64,000 nucleotides of DNA from Paraburkholderia sp. DHOC27. Lineage in GTDB: Bacteria; Pseudomonadota; Gammaproteobacteria; Burkholderiales; Burkholderiaceae. This document shows positions 55,817 to 64,000 of the stretch, one piece after another. Under the pieces are notes generated by a model. The model searched no databases, had not been told where the DNA came from, and saw only the letters and a list, made by a program, of their open reading frames with translations. Location of the stretch: the NCBI RefSeq assembly GCF_003429005.1, contig NZ_QVQV01000003.1, positions 62,723 to 126,722 of the forward strand, written 5' to 3'. How positions within the stretch are numbered: position 1 is the first letter of the stretch; each line of letters begins with the position of its first letter. The position numbers were made by a program, and so were the translations under genes.

Positions 55817-57490
55817 TCAGCGGTGCTGCGCCTCAGCCCGTGCTTCGTCGCGCAAGGTGCGCCGCAGGATCTTGCCCACGTTGGTCTTCGGCAACGCGTC
55901 GCGGAATTCGATCTGCTTCGGTCGCTTGTAGCCGGTAAGCTGTTCCTTGCAGAACGCGAAGATATCCGCTTCGGTGAGCGCCGGATCGCGCTTCACGACG
56001 TAGAGCTTCACCACCTCGCCTGCCTGCTCGTCCGGCACGCCCACGGCGACCACTTCGAACACACCGGGATGCGCGGCCACTACGTCCTCGATTTCATTCG
56101 GATAGACGTTGAAGCCCGACACCAGAATCATGTCCTTCTTGCGGTCCACGATGCGCACGAAACCCGTTTCGGTCATCAGCCCGATGTCGCCCGATTTGAA
56201 GAAGCCATCGGACGTCATCACGGCGGCAGTTTCGGCTGGACGATTCCAGTAGCCCGCCATCACCTGTGGTCCGCGAATGCAGATTTCGCCAGGCTGACCG
56301 AGCGGTACTTCGTCACCGGCATCATCGCGGATCGACACTTCCGTGGAGGGCAACGGCAAGCCGACCGTGCCGCTGAACGCCGTGGCAAGCGGTGAATTTG
56401 TCGTGACGCATGGCGACGTCTCCGACAAGCCGTAGCCTTCGATAATCGGCACGCCGGTCAGCGCCTGCCACCGCTGCGCCACCGCTTGCTGCACGGCCAT
56501 GCCGCCGCCGGTGCATTGCACCAGCTTGGAAAAATCGAGCGTGGCGAAGGTGGGCTCGTTGAGCAGCGCGTTGTACATCGTATTGACGCCGGGAAACGAG
56601 TTGATCGCGTAGCCCTGCAACGCCTGCACCATGCCGGGAATGTCGCGCGGATTGGGGATCAGGATGGCCATGCCGCCGCAGCGCATCGACAGCAGGCCGC
56701 ACACGGTCAAACCGAAGATGTGATACAGCGGCAATGCGACCACGGTGATGTAGGCGCCAATATCAGCACGGTCTTGGTACGCCGGTGCCCGCCACGCTTC
56801 CGATTGCAGAATGTTCGCGATCAGATTGCGATGCAACAGCGTCGCACCCTTCGATACGCCCGTCGTGCCGCCGGTGTACTGCAGCACGGCGACTTCATCG
56901 GCGCGCGTCTGGGCCGGCGTGAAGCCAGCTACCGCGCCTTGTGCGAGCGCGTCGTTCAGTGTCACGCGGGTGCTGGAGGCGGCCGCCCCCGCATCGGCGG
57001 GAGCGGCGAGCGTAAGCGGTGCGCCCATCATCTCGCCCACCGACGTCACCACCACATGCCGCACCGCAGTGCGCGCCTGCACGGCCTCCAGCGTGTTCAC
57101 GAAGGCATCAAGCACGACGATGGCCTCCGCGCCGCTGTCGTTCAACTGATGTTCCAGTTCACGCGGGGTGTAGAGCGGATTCACGTTCACGACCACGTAG
57201 CCCGCTCGCAGGATCGCGGCCATCGCGACCGGATATTGCAGCACGTTCGGCAGCATCACCGCGATCCGTGCGCCGCGCACGAGCCCTTGTGCCTGAAACC
57301 ACGCAGCCAGATGACGCGACTGCGCGTCGAGCTGCGCGTACGTCAATTCGCGCCCGAGGCAGACAAACGCGCGGGCATCCGCATAGGTGCGAAAGCTGTG
57401 CTCCAGCAGGTCCGTGACGGAGCCAAACTGCGTCACGTCGATCTCTGCCGGCACGCCCGGCGGATACGCTTTCAACCAGATCTTGTCCAT
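55817..57490 (-). CDS. fadD: Long-chain-fatty-acid--CoA ligase
   Basis: 557 residues with GGAGGA upstream. The adenylate-forming motifs are QYTGGTTGVSKGATLLHRNL (P-loop), PLYHIFGL, IEGYGLSETSP and GDIGLMTETGFVRIVDRKKDMILVSGFNVYP, with a C-terminal Lys in NVGKILRRTLRDE. It activates fatty acids to acyl-CoA at the inner membrane. It lies 43 bases after the alkylsulfatase-like gene on the same strand and is probably co-regulated with it. Confidence 0.93.
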   Translation of the reverse strand: MDKIWLKAYPPGVPAEIDVTQFGSVTDLLEHSFRTYADARAFVCLGRELTYAQLDAQSRHLAAWFQAQGLVRGARIAVMLPNVLQYPVAMAAILRAGYVVVNVNPLYTPRELEHQLNDSGAEAIVVLDAFVNTLEAVQARTAVRHVVVTSVGEMMGAPLTLAAPADAGAAASSTRVTLNDALAQGAVAGFTPAQTRADEVAVLQYTGGTTGVSKGATLLHRNLIANILQSEAWRAPAYQDRADIGAYITVVALPLYHIFGLTVCGLLSMRCGGMAILIPNPRDIPGMVQALQGYAINSFPGVNTMYNALLNEPTFATLDFSKLVQCTGGGMAVQQAVAQRWQALTGVPIIEGYGLSETSPCVTTNSPLATAFSGTVGLPLPSTEVSIRDDAGDEVPLGQPGEICIRGPQVMAGYWNRPAETAAVMTSDGFFKSGDIGLMTETGFVRIVDRKKDMILVSGFNVYPNEIEDVVAAHPGVFEVVAVGVPDEQAGEVVKLYVVKRDPALTEADIFAFCKEQLTGYKRPKQIEFRDALPKTNVGKILRRTLRDEARAEAQHR

Positions 57491-57533
57491 CGTCTTCCTC
57501 CTTCTTCCTTCTTCCCTCGTCTACGCGCGCCGT

Positions 57534-59366
57534 CTAGCGGCCCGCGAGCGCCGGCATACGCCGCGCGGGGCGGTCGAAACTATCGAAGAACGCTACCGCC
57601 TGTTCGCGCGTGCCATGTTCCAGCTTGATGGATCCGCTTTCGAGCGCCAATGGCAATTGCGTGGCGCAGTCGCGCAGCAACGCGTACAGGGCGGCGGTGT
57701 CGAGTGCGAGCGTCAGGTCCGTGGCGTCTGCATTGGCGCTGATGGCGCGCTCGTGAATCTGCAGCACGCCGCGTCGCAATTCGAGCGCGAAGGTCTCGTC
57801 GCGATCGGTGATGCGCAACACCAGCGTGGCGTGCAGATCGGCACAGCGGGTGGGGTCGATGCACACGCTCAAGCGCTGCAACACGTTGCGCAGCGGTTGC
57901 GCGCGCAACACATCCGTCGAGGCGAGACTCGAACTTCCCGCAAACGGGAGTTCCTCGTAGGCACGCTCCAGTTCACGCGCGGCGCTCAGATACCAGTTGC
58001 GCCAGTTGGTGTTTTCCGTGCGGTAACCCAGTTCGCGCAGCGCGTTGGCCTTGATGCCGCGCGCCTCTGCATCGTCGACGTCGACGCGCACCAGCAGCGT
58101 CGCCAGTTCGGCCGCCCAGCGCCAGTCCTGATCGCCCAGCGCGACATGCGCGGCCGCGCGCACCGCGTCGTGACCGCCCATCATCTCGACCATGCGGCGG
58201 CTGCGCTCGGCGCGCGGCAGCGGATCGAGCGACGCCGGATCGCCGTCGAACCAGCCCAGTTGGCCCGAATAGACCTGTCGCACCGAATGCTTGACCGTGC
58301 CGTAGTATTCGCCGAGCCACGCGTGCTGCGCGAGATGCGGCGGCAGCGCGGGAATCGCTTCGGCGAGTTCGTCGGGAGTCAGGCCGAGGTTCATGTGACG
58401 GATCGTCTGATCGTGAATGAACTGGATCGCATCACGATACACCGTCAGCACATCCGCGACCGCTGCGGCTCCCGACACCGGACGACCATGCGCCGGCACC
58501 ATATGCGCGGCGTTGAAGGCGCGCATCATGTCGATGGTCTGATACCAGCGCACGGGGTCGCGATAGCGCGTGCCGCGCAGCGTATGCACGTTGGCGAGAC
58601 ACTCGCCCTGAATCACTTCCGCCGACAGCAGCACGCCGAGGTCCGGCAACCACATCACGATCTCATCGTCCGCTTCGGACGGCGCGTAGCGGAACTCGAA
58701 GCGCACGCCGGCCAGCGTGATGTCCAGCGTGTCGTCGAACACGCGCGTGGGCGCAAAGAAGCTCGCCGGTTCAGCGATGAGCACGGGGCCGATACCTGCA
58801 TTCACCTTGCCGGTCGCGCCGGGTGGCAGCAGCGTGCCGAAGCTGTATGCCGAGCGCGTGGCGAGAATCGGCGCCACGAGGTTCGCATTGTTGATCACCG
58901 TATCCATCAGCGTGCGGTGCGCGATGATCTCGACACGGCCCGCTTCGAGAGCGGCCTCGTCCACGAACGCGCGCACGCCGCCGGTGTGGTCGGTGTGATT
59001 GTGCGTGTAGACGACGGCCTTCACCGGCAGCTCGGCGTGACGCGGGTCGATGGCGCAGAAGTCGGCATAGATGCGCTTCGCCGCCGACACCGCTTCGGTT
59101 GCATCCACGACCACGATGCCGTCGTCGCCCACCACGAAAATGATGTTGGCGATGGCGTAACCCACCGCGCAGTAGACACGCTCCGCGACCCGATAAATCC
59201 GCTGCGCCATGCGGCGTGAGTGCTCCGTGAGACGAGGCGGCACCGTGGGTGCAGCAATCGCATAGGCGAGGTTGACGCCCGCGTCGAACGCGACGTCTAG
59301 CGGATCGCCGACGTGCGGCGCATCAAAAGCAGGATTACGAACCATCTCGGGGCAACATGCGGACAT
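57534..59366 (-). CDS. Alkyl sulfatase-like metallo-beta-lactamase protein (SdsA/BDS1 type)
   Basis: 610 residues from ATG with AAGGAGA upstream. An N-terminal metallo-beta-lactamase domain carries VVYTHNHTDHTGG, a dimerisation domain follows (EYYGTVKHSVRQVYSGQLGWFDGDP...ERSRRMVEMMGG), and the last 130 residues form an SCP2-like fold (VLRITDRDETFALELRRGVLQ). This is the three-domain plan of SDS hydrolases that release fatty alcohol from alkyl sulfates. There is no clear signal peptide. A probable TetR operator lies 63 bases upstream of its start. Confidence 0.88.
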   Translation of the reverse strand: MSACCPEMVRNPAFDAPHVGDPLDVAFDAGVNLAYAIAAPTVPPRLTEHSRRMAQRIYRVAERVYCAVGYAIANIIFVVGDDGIVVVDATEAVSAAKRIYADFCAIDPRHAELPVKAVVYTHNHTDHTGGVRAFVDEAALEAGRVEIIAHRTLMDTVINNANLVAPILATRSAYSFGTLLPPGATGKVNAGIGPVLIAEPASFFAPTRVFDDTLDITLAGVRFEFRYAPSEADDEIVMWLPDLGVLLSAEVIQGECLANVHTLRGTRYRDPVRWYQTIDMMRAFNAAHMVPAHGRPVSGAAAVADVLTVYRDAIQFIHDQTIRHMNLGLTPDELAEAIPALPPHLAQHAWLGEYYGTVKHSVRQVYSGQLGWFDGDPASLDPLPRAERSRRMVEMMGGHDAVRAAAHVALGDQDWRWAAELATLLVRVDVDDAEARGIKANALRELGYRTENTNWRNWYLSAARELERAYEELPFAGSSSLASTDVLRAQPLRNVLQRLSVCIDPTRCADLHATLVLRITDRDETFALELRRGVLQIHERAISANADATDLTLALDTAALYALLRDCATQLPLALESGSIKLEHGTREQAVAFFDSFDRPARRMPALAGR

Positions 59367-59428
59367 ACAGTGTCTCCTTGAACGACCTCGCCGCCGCACA
59401 GACGAACGACGAGTTGAAACTTAAAAAT

Positions 59429-59444
59429 CGGAATTTGAATTCCG
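59429..59444. promoter_or_regulatory. Candidate TetR operator upstream of the alkylsulfatase-like gene
   Basis: CGGAAT-TTGA-ATTCCG, a perfect palindrome with a 4-base centre. The same form (CGGAATnnnnATTCCG) occurs at 60259-60274, upstream of tetR. Confidence 0.7.
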
Positions 59445-59476
59445 TTTTACAGGCAAAAAATTTTTGTTCGATTGAT

Positions 59477-60166
59477 TTAACTCTCAGGTATCACGAGGCA
59501 ACGGCGAAATTGGGTTTGCAGCCAGGGACGCAGCCGTCGGTTCGACAATGACAGTGGACCAGGATCGTTCAGGATGATGTTGACCAGCATGCCGTTGATC
59601 ATCTGCACCGACGCGCGCACGTCGAACTCCAGCTCATCGGCTGTACGCGCCTGCGCGCCAGCCGCATCTTGCAGCGCCTTGACGAGAATCGGTACGAACA
59701 GCGTCAGCACTTCGCGATTCGCTTCGCGCGCGGCATCCCAGCTTGGTTTGAGCTGCGACGAGCGCAGCAGGGACGCGTGGTACAGCCCCCGGTTGCGGCG
59801 GAACGCCTGCACGTAGAAGGCCACCACCGAATCCGCCAGCGCGCCGGCATGATTGGAACGCCATACGGGGTCACGCTCCACCAGATCGCGCGCATACGCG
59901 ATCCCTTCGGCCATGACGCGTTCCTGCACGACCTCGAAGAACGCATCCTTGTTTTCGAAGCGCCGGTAGAACGCGCCAATCGAAGTATCCGCGCGTTCGA
60001 CGATGTCGTTGATGGACAGTTCGTCGAGATTGCCGCAAGCCTCGATCAATTCACGTCCGGCCAGCAGCATCCTGGCGAGCCCCGCCTGACTGCGCACCTG
60101 AAGCGGCGCGCCGACGCCTGCGGTACTGGACGCGACGCGGCGTTTGTGGGGAGGAACGGTAGTCAT
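59477..60166 (-). CDS. TetR-family transcriptional repressor
   Basis: 229 residues. The N-terminal HTH is clear: MLLAGRELIEACGNLDELSINDIVERADTSIGAFYRRFENKDAFFEVV. The C-terminal ligand-binding part is helical. It lies upstream of the alkylsulfatase-like/fadD genes in the same direction. Two identical-form palindromes flank it, one before its own gene and one before the sulfatase gene. The likely inducer is a fatty acid, its CoA ester or a surfactant-derived molecule. Confidence 0.9.
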   Translation of the reverse strand: MTTVPPHKRRVASSTAGVGAPLQVRSQAGLARMLLAGRELIEACGNLDELSINDIVERADTSIGAFYRRFENKDAFFEVVQERVMAEGIAYARDLVERDPVWRSNHAGALADSVVAFYVQAFRRNRGLYHASLLRSSQLKPSWDAAREANREVLTLFVPILVKALQDAAGAQARTADELEFDVRASVQMINGMLVNIILNDPGPLSLSNRRLRPWLQTQFRRCLVIPES

Positions 60167-60258
60167 GCGACGATCAACTCTCTAACCAGACGGGTGCAGC
60201 GAGGAACCAGAATGACGGCGTAGCGATGGGTGCGACTCGCTCACGCCGACAGGCAAAC

Positions 60259-60274
60259 CGGAATCCGGATTCCG
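60259..60274. promoter_or_regulatory. Candidate TetR operator upstream of tetR
   Basis: CGGAAT-CCGG-ATTCCG, identical in outer arms to the site at 59429-59444. It lies 93 bases before the tetR start, consistent with autoregulation. Confidence 0.7.
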
Positions 60275-60456
60275 AATCGTGGGCGATTGCCGCAGCTTTG
60301 TCAACGCACCCAGGGAAAGTCCCGTGCGGCAAAGAAAGGTAAAACGAGGGTCGAAGCAGGGCGGGATGGGCTACTCGGCACGGCTTCATTGGACTGCTTT
60401 GGCGGCCGCTTGGGTCGCCGCGTGGTTAGCGGCGCAACGCGCTGACTTAGTCCTCC

Positions 60457-61410
60457 TCAGCGCGGCCGTAACAGGCTCTGCGCGGCCTTGTTGGCATCCA
60501 CCATGATCTCCTCCGCAAGCGTCAGCGCGGCGCTGGCAGCGGGGGAAGGCGTGCGCTCGGCAAGCGACACGAGCGCGAACTCCAACCCGAGGCGCGGCGG
60601 ATTGGTGAGGGCGACCGGCGCGAGGCTGCGTGCTTCGAGTTCGCGTCGCACCGACGAGCCCGTGGCGAACAGAATGCCGTCCGTTTGCGCCACGACCTGC
60701 TTCAACACGGCGACGTCATTGCATTCCATCTGGACAGGAATCTTCTCGTGCGCGCGATACTTCAGCAACCGGTGTACGGCGTCCTTCATGAACGCAGGCA
60801 GCGTGACCGAGACCAGCGGAAACTCGCGCAGCGCCGCCAGCGGCACAGGACCATGCGCGAGCAACGGATGGTCGGGCCGCACGAACCACGCGCCCTCCTG
60901 ACGGGGCAAACGGTGCAAGGTGACATCCGGCGTTACCGGCAACACGCGGCGGTCCGTGACCAGAAAATCCACCTGCTCCGCGCGCAGCTTGCTGAGCAGA
61001 ACATCGCCGTCGCCGAGTTCGATCGAAACCTTGATCTTTGGAAAGCGCTGCGAAAACTCGATCAGCAATTCGGGCAACAACACCACGGCCGTGTAAGGCC
61101 CGAGACCGATGCGCACTTCGCCGAGTTCATGCGCCTTGAGCAATTCGACATCACGAAAGAGACAGCGCGTCTCGAACAGCACGCGCCGCGCACGCTCCAC
61201 CAGCAAGCGGCCGGCCGCCGTCATCGCCACGCCGCGCGCGGCGCGGTCGAAGAGTTTCATGTCCAGTTCGTCTTCGAGCGCCTGAATGCTGCGGCTCAAG
61301 GCGGGCTGGCTCAGATGCACCCGCTCCGCCGCGCGCGCGAAGCTGCCCTCCTCGGCCAGGGCGATCAGGTGAGTCAGTCGGCGCGAATTGATCTCATGCA
61401 TGTTTTGCAA
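60457..61410 (-). CDS. LysR-family transcriptional regulator
   Basis: 317 residues. The N-terminal HTH reads LIALAEEGSFARAAERVHLSQPALSRSIQALEDELDMKLFDRAARG. A periplasmic-binding-protein-like effector domain follows. It is divergent from the MFS transporter gene at 61701, its likely target. The effector is unknown. Confidence 0.93.
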   Translation of the reverse strand: MQNMHEINSRRLTHLIALAEEGSFARAAERVHLSQPALSRSIQALEDELDMKLFDRAARGVAMTAAGRLLVERARRVLFETRCLFRDVELLKAHELGEVRIGLGPYTAVVLLPELLIEFSQRFPKIKVSIELGDGDVLLSKLRAEQVDFLVTDRRVLPVTPDVTLHRLPRQEGAWFVRPDHPLLAHGPVPLAALREFPLVSVTLPAFMKDAVHRLLKYRAHEKIPVQMECNDVAVLKQVVAQTDGILFATGSSVRRELEARSLAPVALTNPPRLGLEFALVSLAERTPSPAASAALTLAEEIMVDANKAAQSLLRPR

Positions 61411-61700
61411 TGTTCCGATTACCAGATTGCACTTGAATTATTCTCTCACACCGCCTCAAATGGGCGAAAATTCGCTGACGCCGACCGGCTGCTCTCGTGG
61501 CCGGCGGCAGCATGAATCACGCGCGGTGCCTTGCGGTTGCAAAGTCTCGCGTGACGGATAACATCAGGAGACAGGTGGTGCTCGTGTTGCAGCCCTCGCG
61601 TTGCAACCGTCGTGTTGCAGCCCCGATTCGCGGCCCATTGGCTGCGGGCATCTGGGCGCTGCCGTTGACAAACGGGATGCACCACCCTAAGGAGTATTGA
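61411..61700. promoter_or_regulatory. Divergent region between lysR and MFS genes
   Basis: 290 bases shared by diverging genes. It should hold both promoters and a LysR box, though no convincing T-N11-A motif with dyad symmetry was singled out. Confidence 0.35.
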
Positions 61701-63071
61701 ATGTTCGAGGCTGAAAGATCCGGGCTCGCCGCCGCGCATATCGTGCCCGTCGAGCGCACTCAGGTACGCCGCTGGGTCGTGGTCGGCGCGTTGTTCCTGT
61801 TCATGCTGATCAACTTCGCCGACAAGGCCGTGCTCGGCCTCGTCGCAGTACCGATGATGCATGACATGCAACTGACGCACGGTCAGTTCGGTCTCGTTGG
61901 CAGCGCGTTTTTCGTGCTGTTTTCGCTCTCAGGAATCCTCATCGGTCTGATTGCCGACCGCATCAACCTGCGCTGGCTGCTCGCCGCGCTCGCACTTACC
62001 TGGGCATGTGCGCAGCTGCCGCTCGCATGGCCGACCAGTTTCGGCGTGCTGGTGCTGTGCCGCATTCTGCTCGGCGCCGGTGAGGGCCCCGCGTCGCCGC
62101 TCGCGCTGCATGTGGTGTATAGCTGGTTCGACGACCGCGAACGCAACCTGCCTACGCTCATCGTGCAGCAAGGCGCGACGGCGGGCGTGATCGTCGCGGG
62201 TCCGGCGCTTACCTATATCTCGCAGCGCTGGCATTGGCATGCGACGTTCCTCACGCTTGGCGTGGTCGGTGCGGTATGGACCGTGCTGTGGCTGTGTGTC
62301 GGCAAGGTAGGCGGCGTCGGCTCACGTGGCTCGGTTCGCGGCAGCGGCACTGGCACGATGCGCAGTGCCGCACATTCGCAACAAGGTGCGTCACGGGCTT
62401 TCGCAGCGACTCAATCCCATTCGGCCACACGCGTCAGTTATCGCACCCTGCTCGCCGATCGCACGGTGATTGGCGTGATGCTGCAATGCTTCGTCGGCTA
62501 TGCCGTCATTGCTATCGGCTTCACGTGGGTGCCCGCTTACTTTCGTCTCGGCCTCGGCTTTGCGGCAACGCAGGCCGGCTGGTTGTTCGCGGCGCAGGTG
62601 GCCGCGCAGATTCCGGTGGGTATCGCGCTGGCAGTCTTTTCGCATCGTCTGCTCAAACGGGGCGTGCCGTCGCGCCGCGCACGCGGGACCTTGATCAGCG
62701 TGGCTTGCGTCGTCAGCGGCCTCGCCTATGGCACGCTGCTGCTCGGCCTGCCGCCCTTCGTCAAGGTCGCCTTGATGGGGCTCGCCAGCGCGCTCGCCAT
62801 CCAGACCTTCACGTTCGGCCCGATGCTGGTGGCCGAAGTCGCCCCCGCTGGACAACGCGGCGGCCTGCTCGCCATCACCAACTCGATTACGACCACAGCC
62901 GGGCTCATCGGCCCCGCAGCAATGGGCAAACTCCTCGGCGTGATGGGTGATGCGCACGGCTACGAGATCGGCTTCGTGAGTACCGGCGTGTTGCTGCTCG
63001 TGGCGGGGCTTGCGGGATTCGTGCTGCTCGATCCGCAGCGCTCACGGCGTCGGCTGGACGCGTTGCGCTAA
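61701..63071 (+). CDS. MFS transporter
   Basis: 456 residues from ATG with AAGGAG upstream. Twelve transmembrane helices are seen. After helix 1 (VVGALFLFMLINFADKAVLGLVA) comes the helix 2-3 loop GLIADRINLRWLLAA, and GAGEGPASPLALHVVYSWF follows. These resemble the anion:cation symporter group. Centre loop Gly/Ser-rich. The substrate is unknown. It is probably controlled by the divergent LysR gene. Confidence 0.88.
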   Translation: MFEAERSGLAAAHIVPVERTQVRRWVVVGALFLFMLINFADKAVLGLVAVPMMHDMQLTHGQFGLVGSAFFVLFSLSGILIGLIADRINLRWLLAALALTWACAQLPLAWPTSFGVLVLCRILLGAGEGPASPLALHVVYSWFDDRERNLPTLIVQQGATAGVIVAGPALTYISQRWHWHATFLTLGVVGAVWTVLWLCVGKVGGVGSRGSVRGSGTGTMRSAAHSQQGASRAFAATQSHSATRVSYRTLLADRTVIGVMLQCFVGYAVIAIGFTWVPAYFRLGLGFAATQAGWLFAAQVAAQIPVGIALAVFSHRLLKRGVPSRRARGTLISVACVVSGLAYGTLLLGLPPFVKVALMGLASALAIQTFTFGPMLVAEVAPAGQRGGLLAITNSITTTAGLIGPAAMGKLLGVMGDAHGYEIGFVSTGVLLLVAGLAGFVLLDPQRSRRRLDALR

Positions 63072-63204
63072 GGGGACATCAAGACGGGGTTAAACGGGCG
63101 GTGAGCGGGCGGCGAACGGGCGGGCGATTGATGAGTTGGCGCAGCGCGGGGCGGTGCTGTTATCGTACGGCCTGAACCCACCGATCCTCGCCGAAACCGA
63201 TCCG

Positions 63205-64000
63205 ATGAGCACCGCTCCCGCAGTCCTGTCCGCACGTCGCGCGCCCGACAGCTTTGCCATCCTCATCATGATCGGGCTATGCGCGATCTGGGGCTTTCAG
63301 CAGGTTGCGATCAAGAGTACCAACGCCGCGTTGCCGCCGGTGTTTCAGGCGGGCCTGCGCTCGGCGCTGGCTACGCTGCTCGTCTGGGCGTGGGCCTGGA
63401 CGCGCGGCACCCCGCTGTTTCGCAACGACGGCACGCTCGGCCCTGGCCTGCTCGCCGGTGTGCTGTTCGCCGCCGAGTTCGTCTGCATCTTTCTCGGCCT
63501 GACACTCACCAGTGCGTCGCGCATGGCGGTGTTTCTCTACACCGCGCCGTGTTTCACGGCCCTGGGACTACACTGGTTCGTGGAGGGCGAGCGCTTGCGG
63601 CGTGTGCAATGGGCGGGCATCGTGGTGGCCTTCGCGGGCATGACGCTCGCCTTCGCCGATGGCTTCACGCGCGTTCACACGAGCGCGCATGGCTCGGCGC
63701 TCGCCAGCGTGGCGGGCGACGCTCTGGGTGTGCTCGGTGGTATCGCGTGGGCGGCCACCACCGTGGTAGTGCGCGGCTCACGGCTCGCGCAAACCAGCGC
63801 CAGCAAGACGCTGTTCTATCAACTGGCGGTATCTGCCGTGCTGTTGCTCGCGTTGGCGGCCGCGCTGGGCCAGATCAAGGTGGATACGGTCACGCCTGTC
63901 GCCATCGTGAGCCTGGGCTACCAGGCCGTGGTCGTTGCGTTCGTCAGCTATCTGACCTGGTTCTGGCTGTTGACGCGCTATATCGCGTCGCGCCTGTCAG
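63205..64000 (+). CDS. EamA/DMT-family permease, partial
   Basis: 265 codons are visible from ATG to the window edge; the stop lies beyond. The start MSTAPAVLSARRAPDSFA precedes hydrophobic helices, the first reading FAILIMIGLCAIWGFQQVAIKST. The IWG..QVAIK and TSASRMAVFLYTAPCFTALGLHW motifs are typical of EamA drug/metabolite exporters. Ten helices are expected in the full protein. The substrate is unknown. Confidence 0.88.
   Translation, partial: MSTAPAVLSARRAPDSFAILIMIGLCAIWGFQQVAIKSTNAALPPVFQAGLRSALATLLVWAWAWTRGTPLFRNDGTLGPGLLAGVLFAAEFVCIFLGLTLTSASRMAVFLYTAPCFTALGLHWFVEGERLRRVQWAGIVVAFAGMTLAFADGFTRVHTSAHGSALASVAGDALGVLGGIAWAATTVVVRGSRLAQTSASKTLFYQLAVSAVLLLALAAALGQIKVDTVTPVAIVSLGYQAVVVAFVSYLTWFWLLTRYIASRLS

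Overview
The window is a high-GC proteobacterial chromosome segment. It most likely comes from Paraburkholderia, Caballeronia or a close Burkholderiaceae relative. The evidence is the gene order miaB-phoH-ybeY-chaC-corC-lnt-glyQ-glyS-gmhB-plsC, small families common in this group (DUF3331, DUF2917, DUF2158), frequent GTG/TTG starts and a dense set of catabolic regulators. No rRNA, tRNA or CRISPR array was found.

Layout. (1) 1-5.1 kb is accessory DNA. It holds a decayed serine-recombinase remnant, an AT-rich overlapping two-gene pair (cytosolic protein plus small multi-TM protein) laid out like phage RexA-RexB, a DUF3331 gene, a MarR regulator and a winged-helix regulator with an unusual tail. 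(2) 4.4-10.5 kb is stress and metabolic genes: an HD-domain protein beside a catalase, an AraC regulator divergent from an alpha/beta hydrolase, DUF429 and DUF2917. (3) 10.8-14.3 kb is a soluble histidine kinase divergent from four receiver-only response regulators. (4) 14.4-17.9 kb is a D-galactonate cluster (dgoR, dgoD, dgoT). (5) 18-26.6 kb has small proteins, a CopD-like protein, two multiheme cytochromes c, a hemolysin-III protein, the RNA helicase RhlE, an FMN-barrel protein and a ferritin-like protein behind a structured leader. (6) 27-35.2 kb has gamma-glutamyltransferase and the glycerol regulon glpR...glpD-glpK-glpF. (7) 35.3-38 kb has a HAD phosphatase, ribB with an FMN riboswitch, and an XRE-cupin regulator. 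(8) About 38.2-42 kb is a small island: a broken phage-type integrase at one end, TTGGCAA-type repeats at both ends, and lower-GC genes encoding an FRG-domain protein, a HEPN-like protein and two duplicated membrane proteins. This looks like a defence cargo. (9) 42.4-54.8 kb is a conserved housekeeping block for tRNA modification, ribosome maturation, envelope synthesis and glycyl-tRNA synthetase. (10) 54.8-64 kb has gloA, a fadD plus alkylsulfatase-like pair with a TetR repressor and two matching palindromic operators, then a LysR gene divergent from an MFS transporter and a truncated EamA exporter gene.

The best candidates for little-described biology are the overlapping RexAB-like pair (786-2148), the FRG/HEPN/membrane-protein island (38.5-41.8 kb), and the leader of the ferritin-like gene, where a segment complementary to the Shine-Dalgarno lies inside a larger hairpin. 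All functional statements come from reading the sequence and recalling families. No database search was run.
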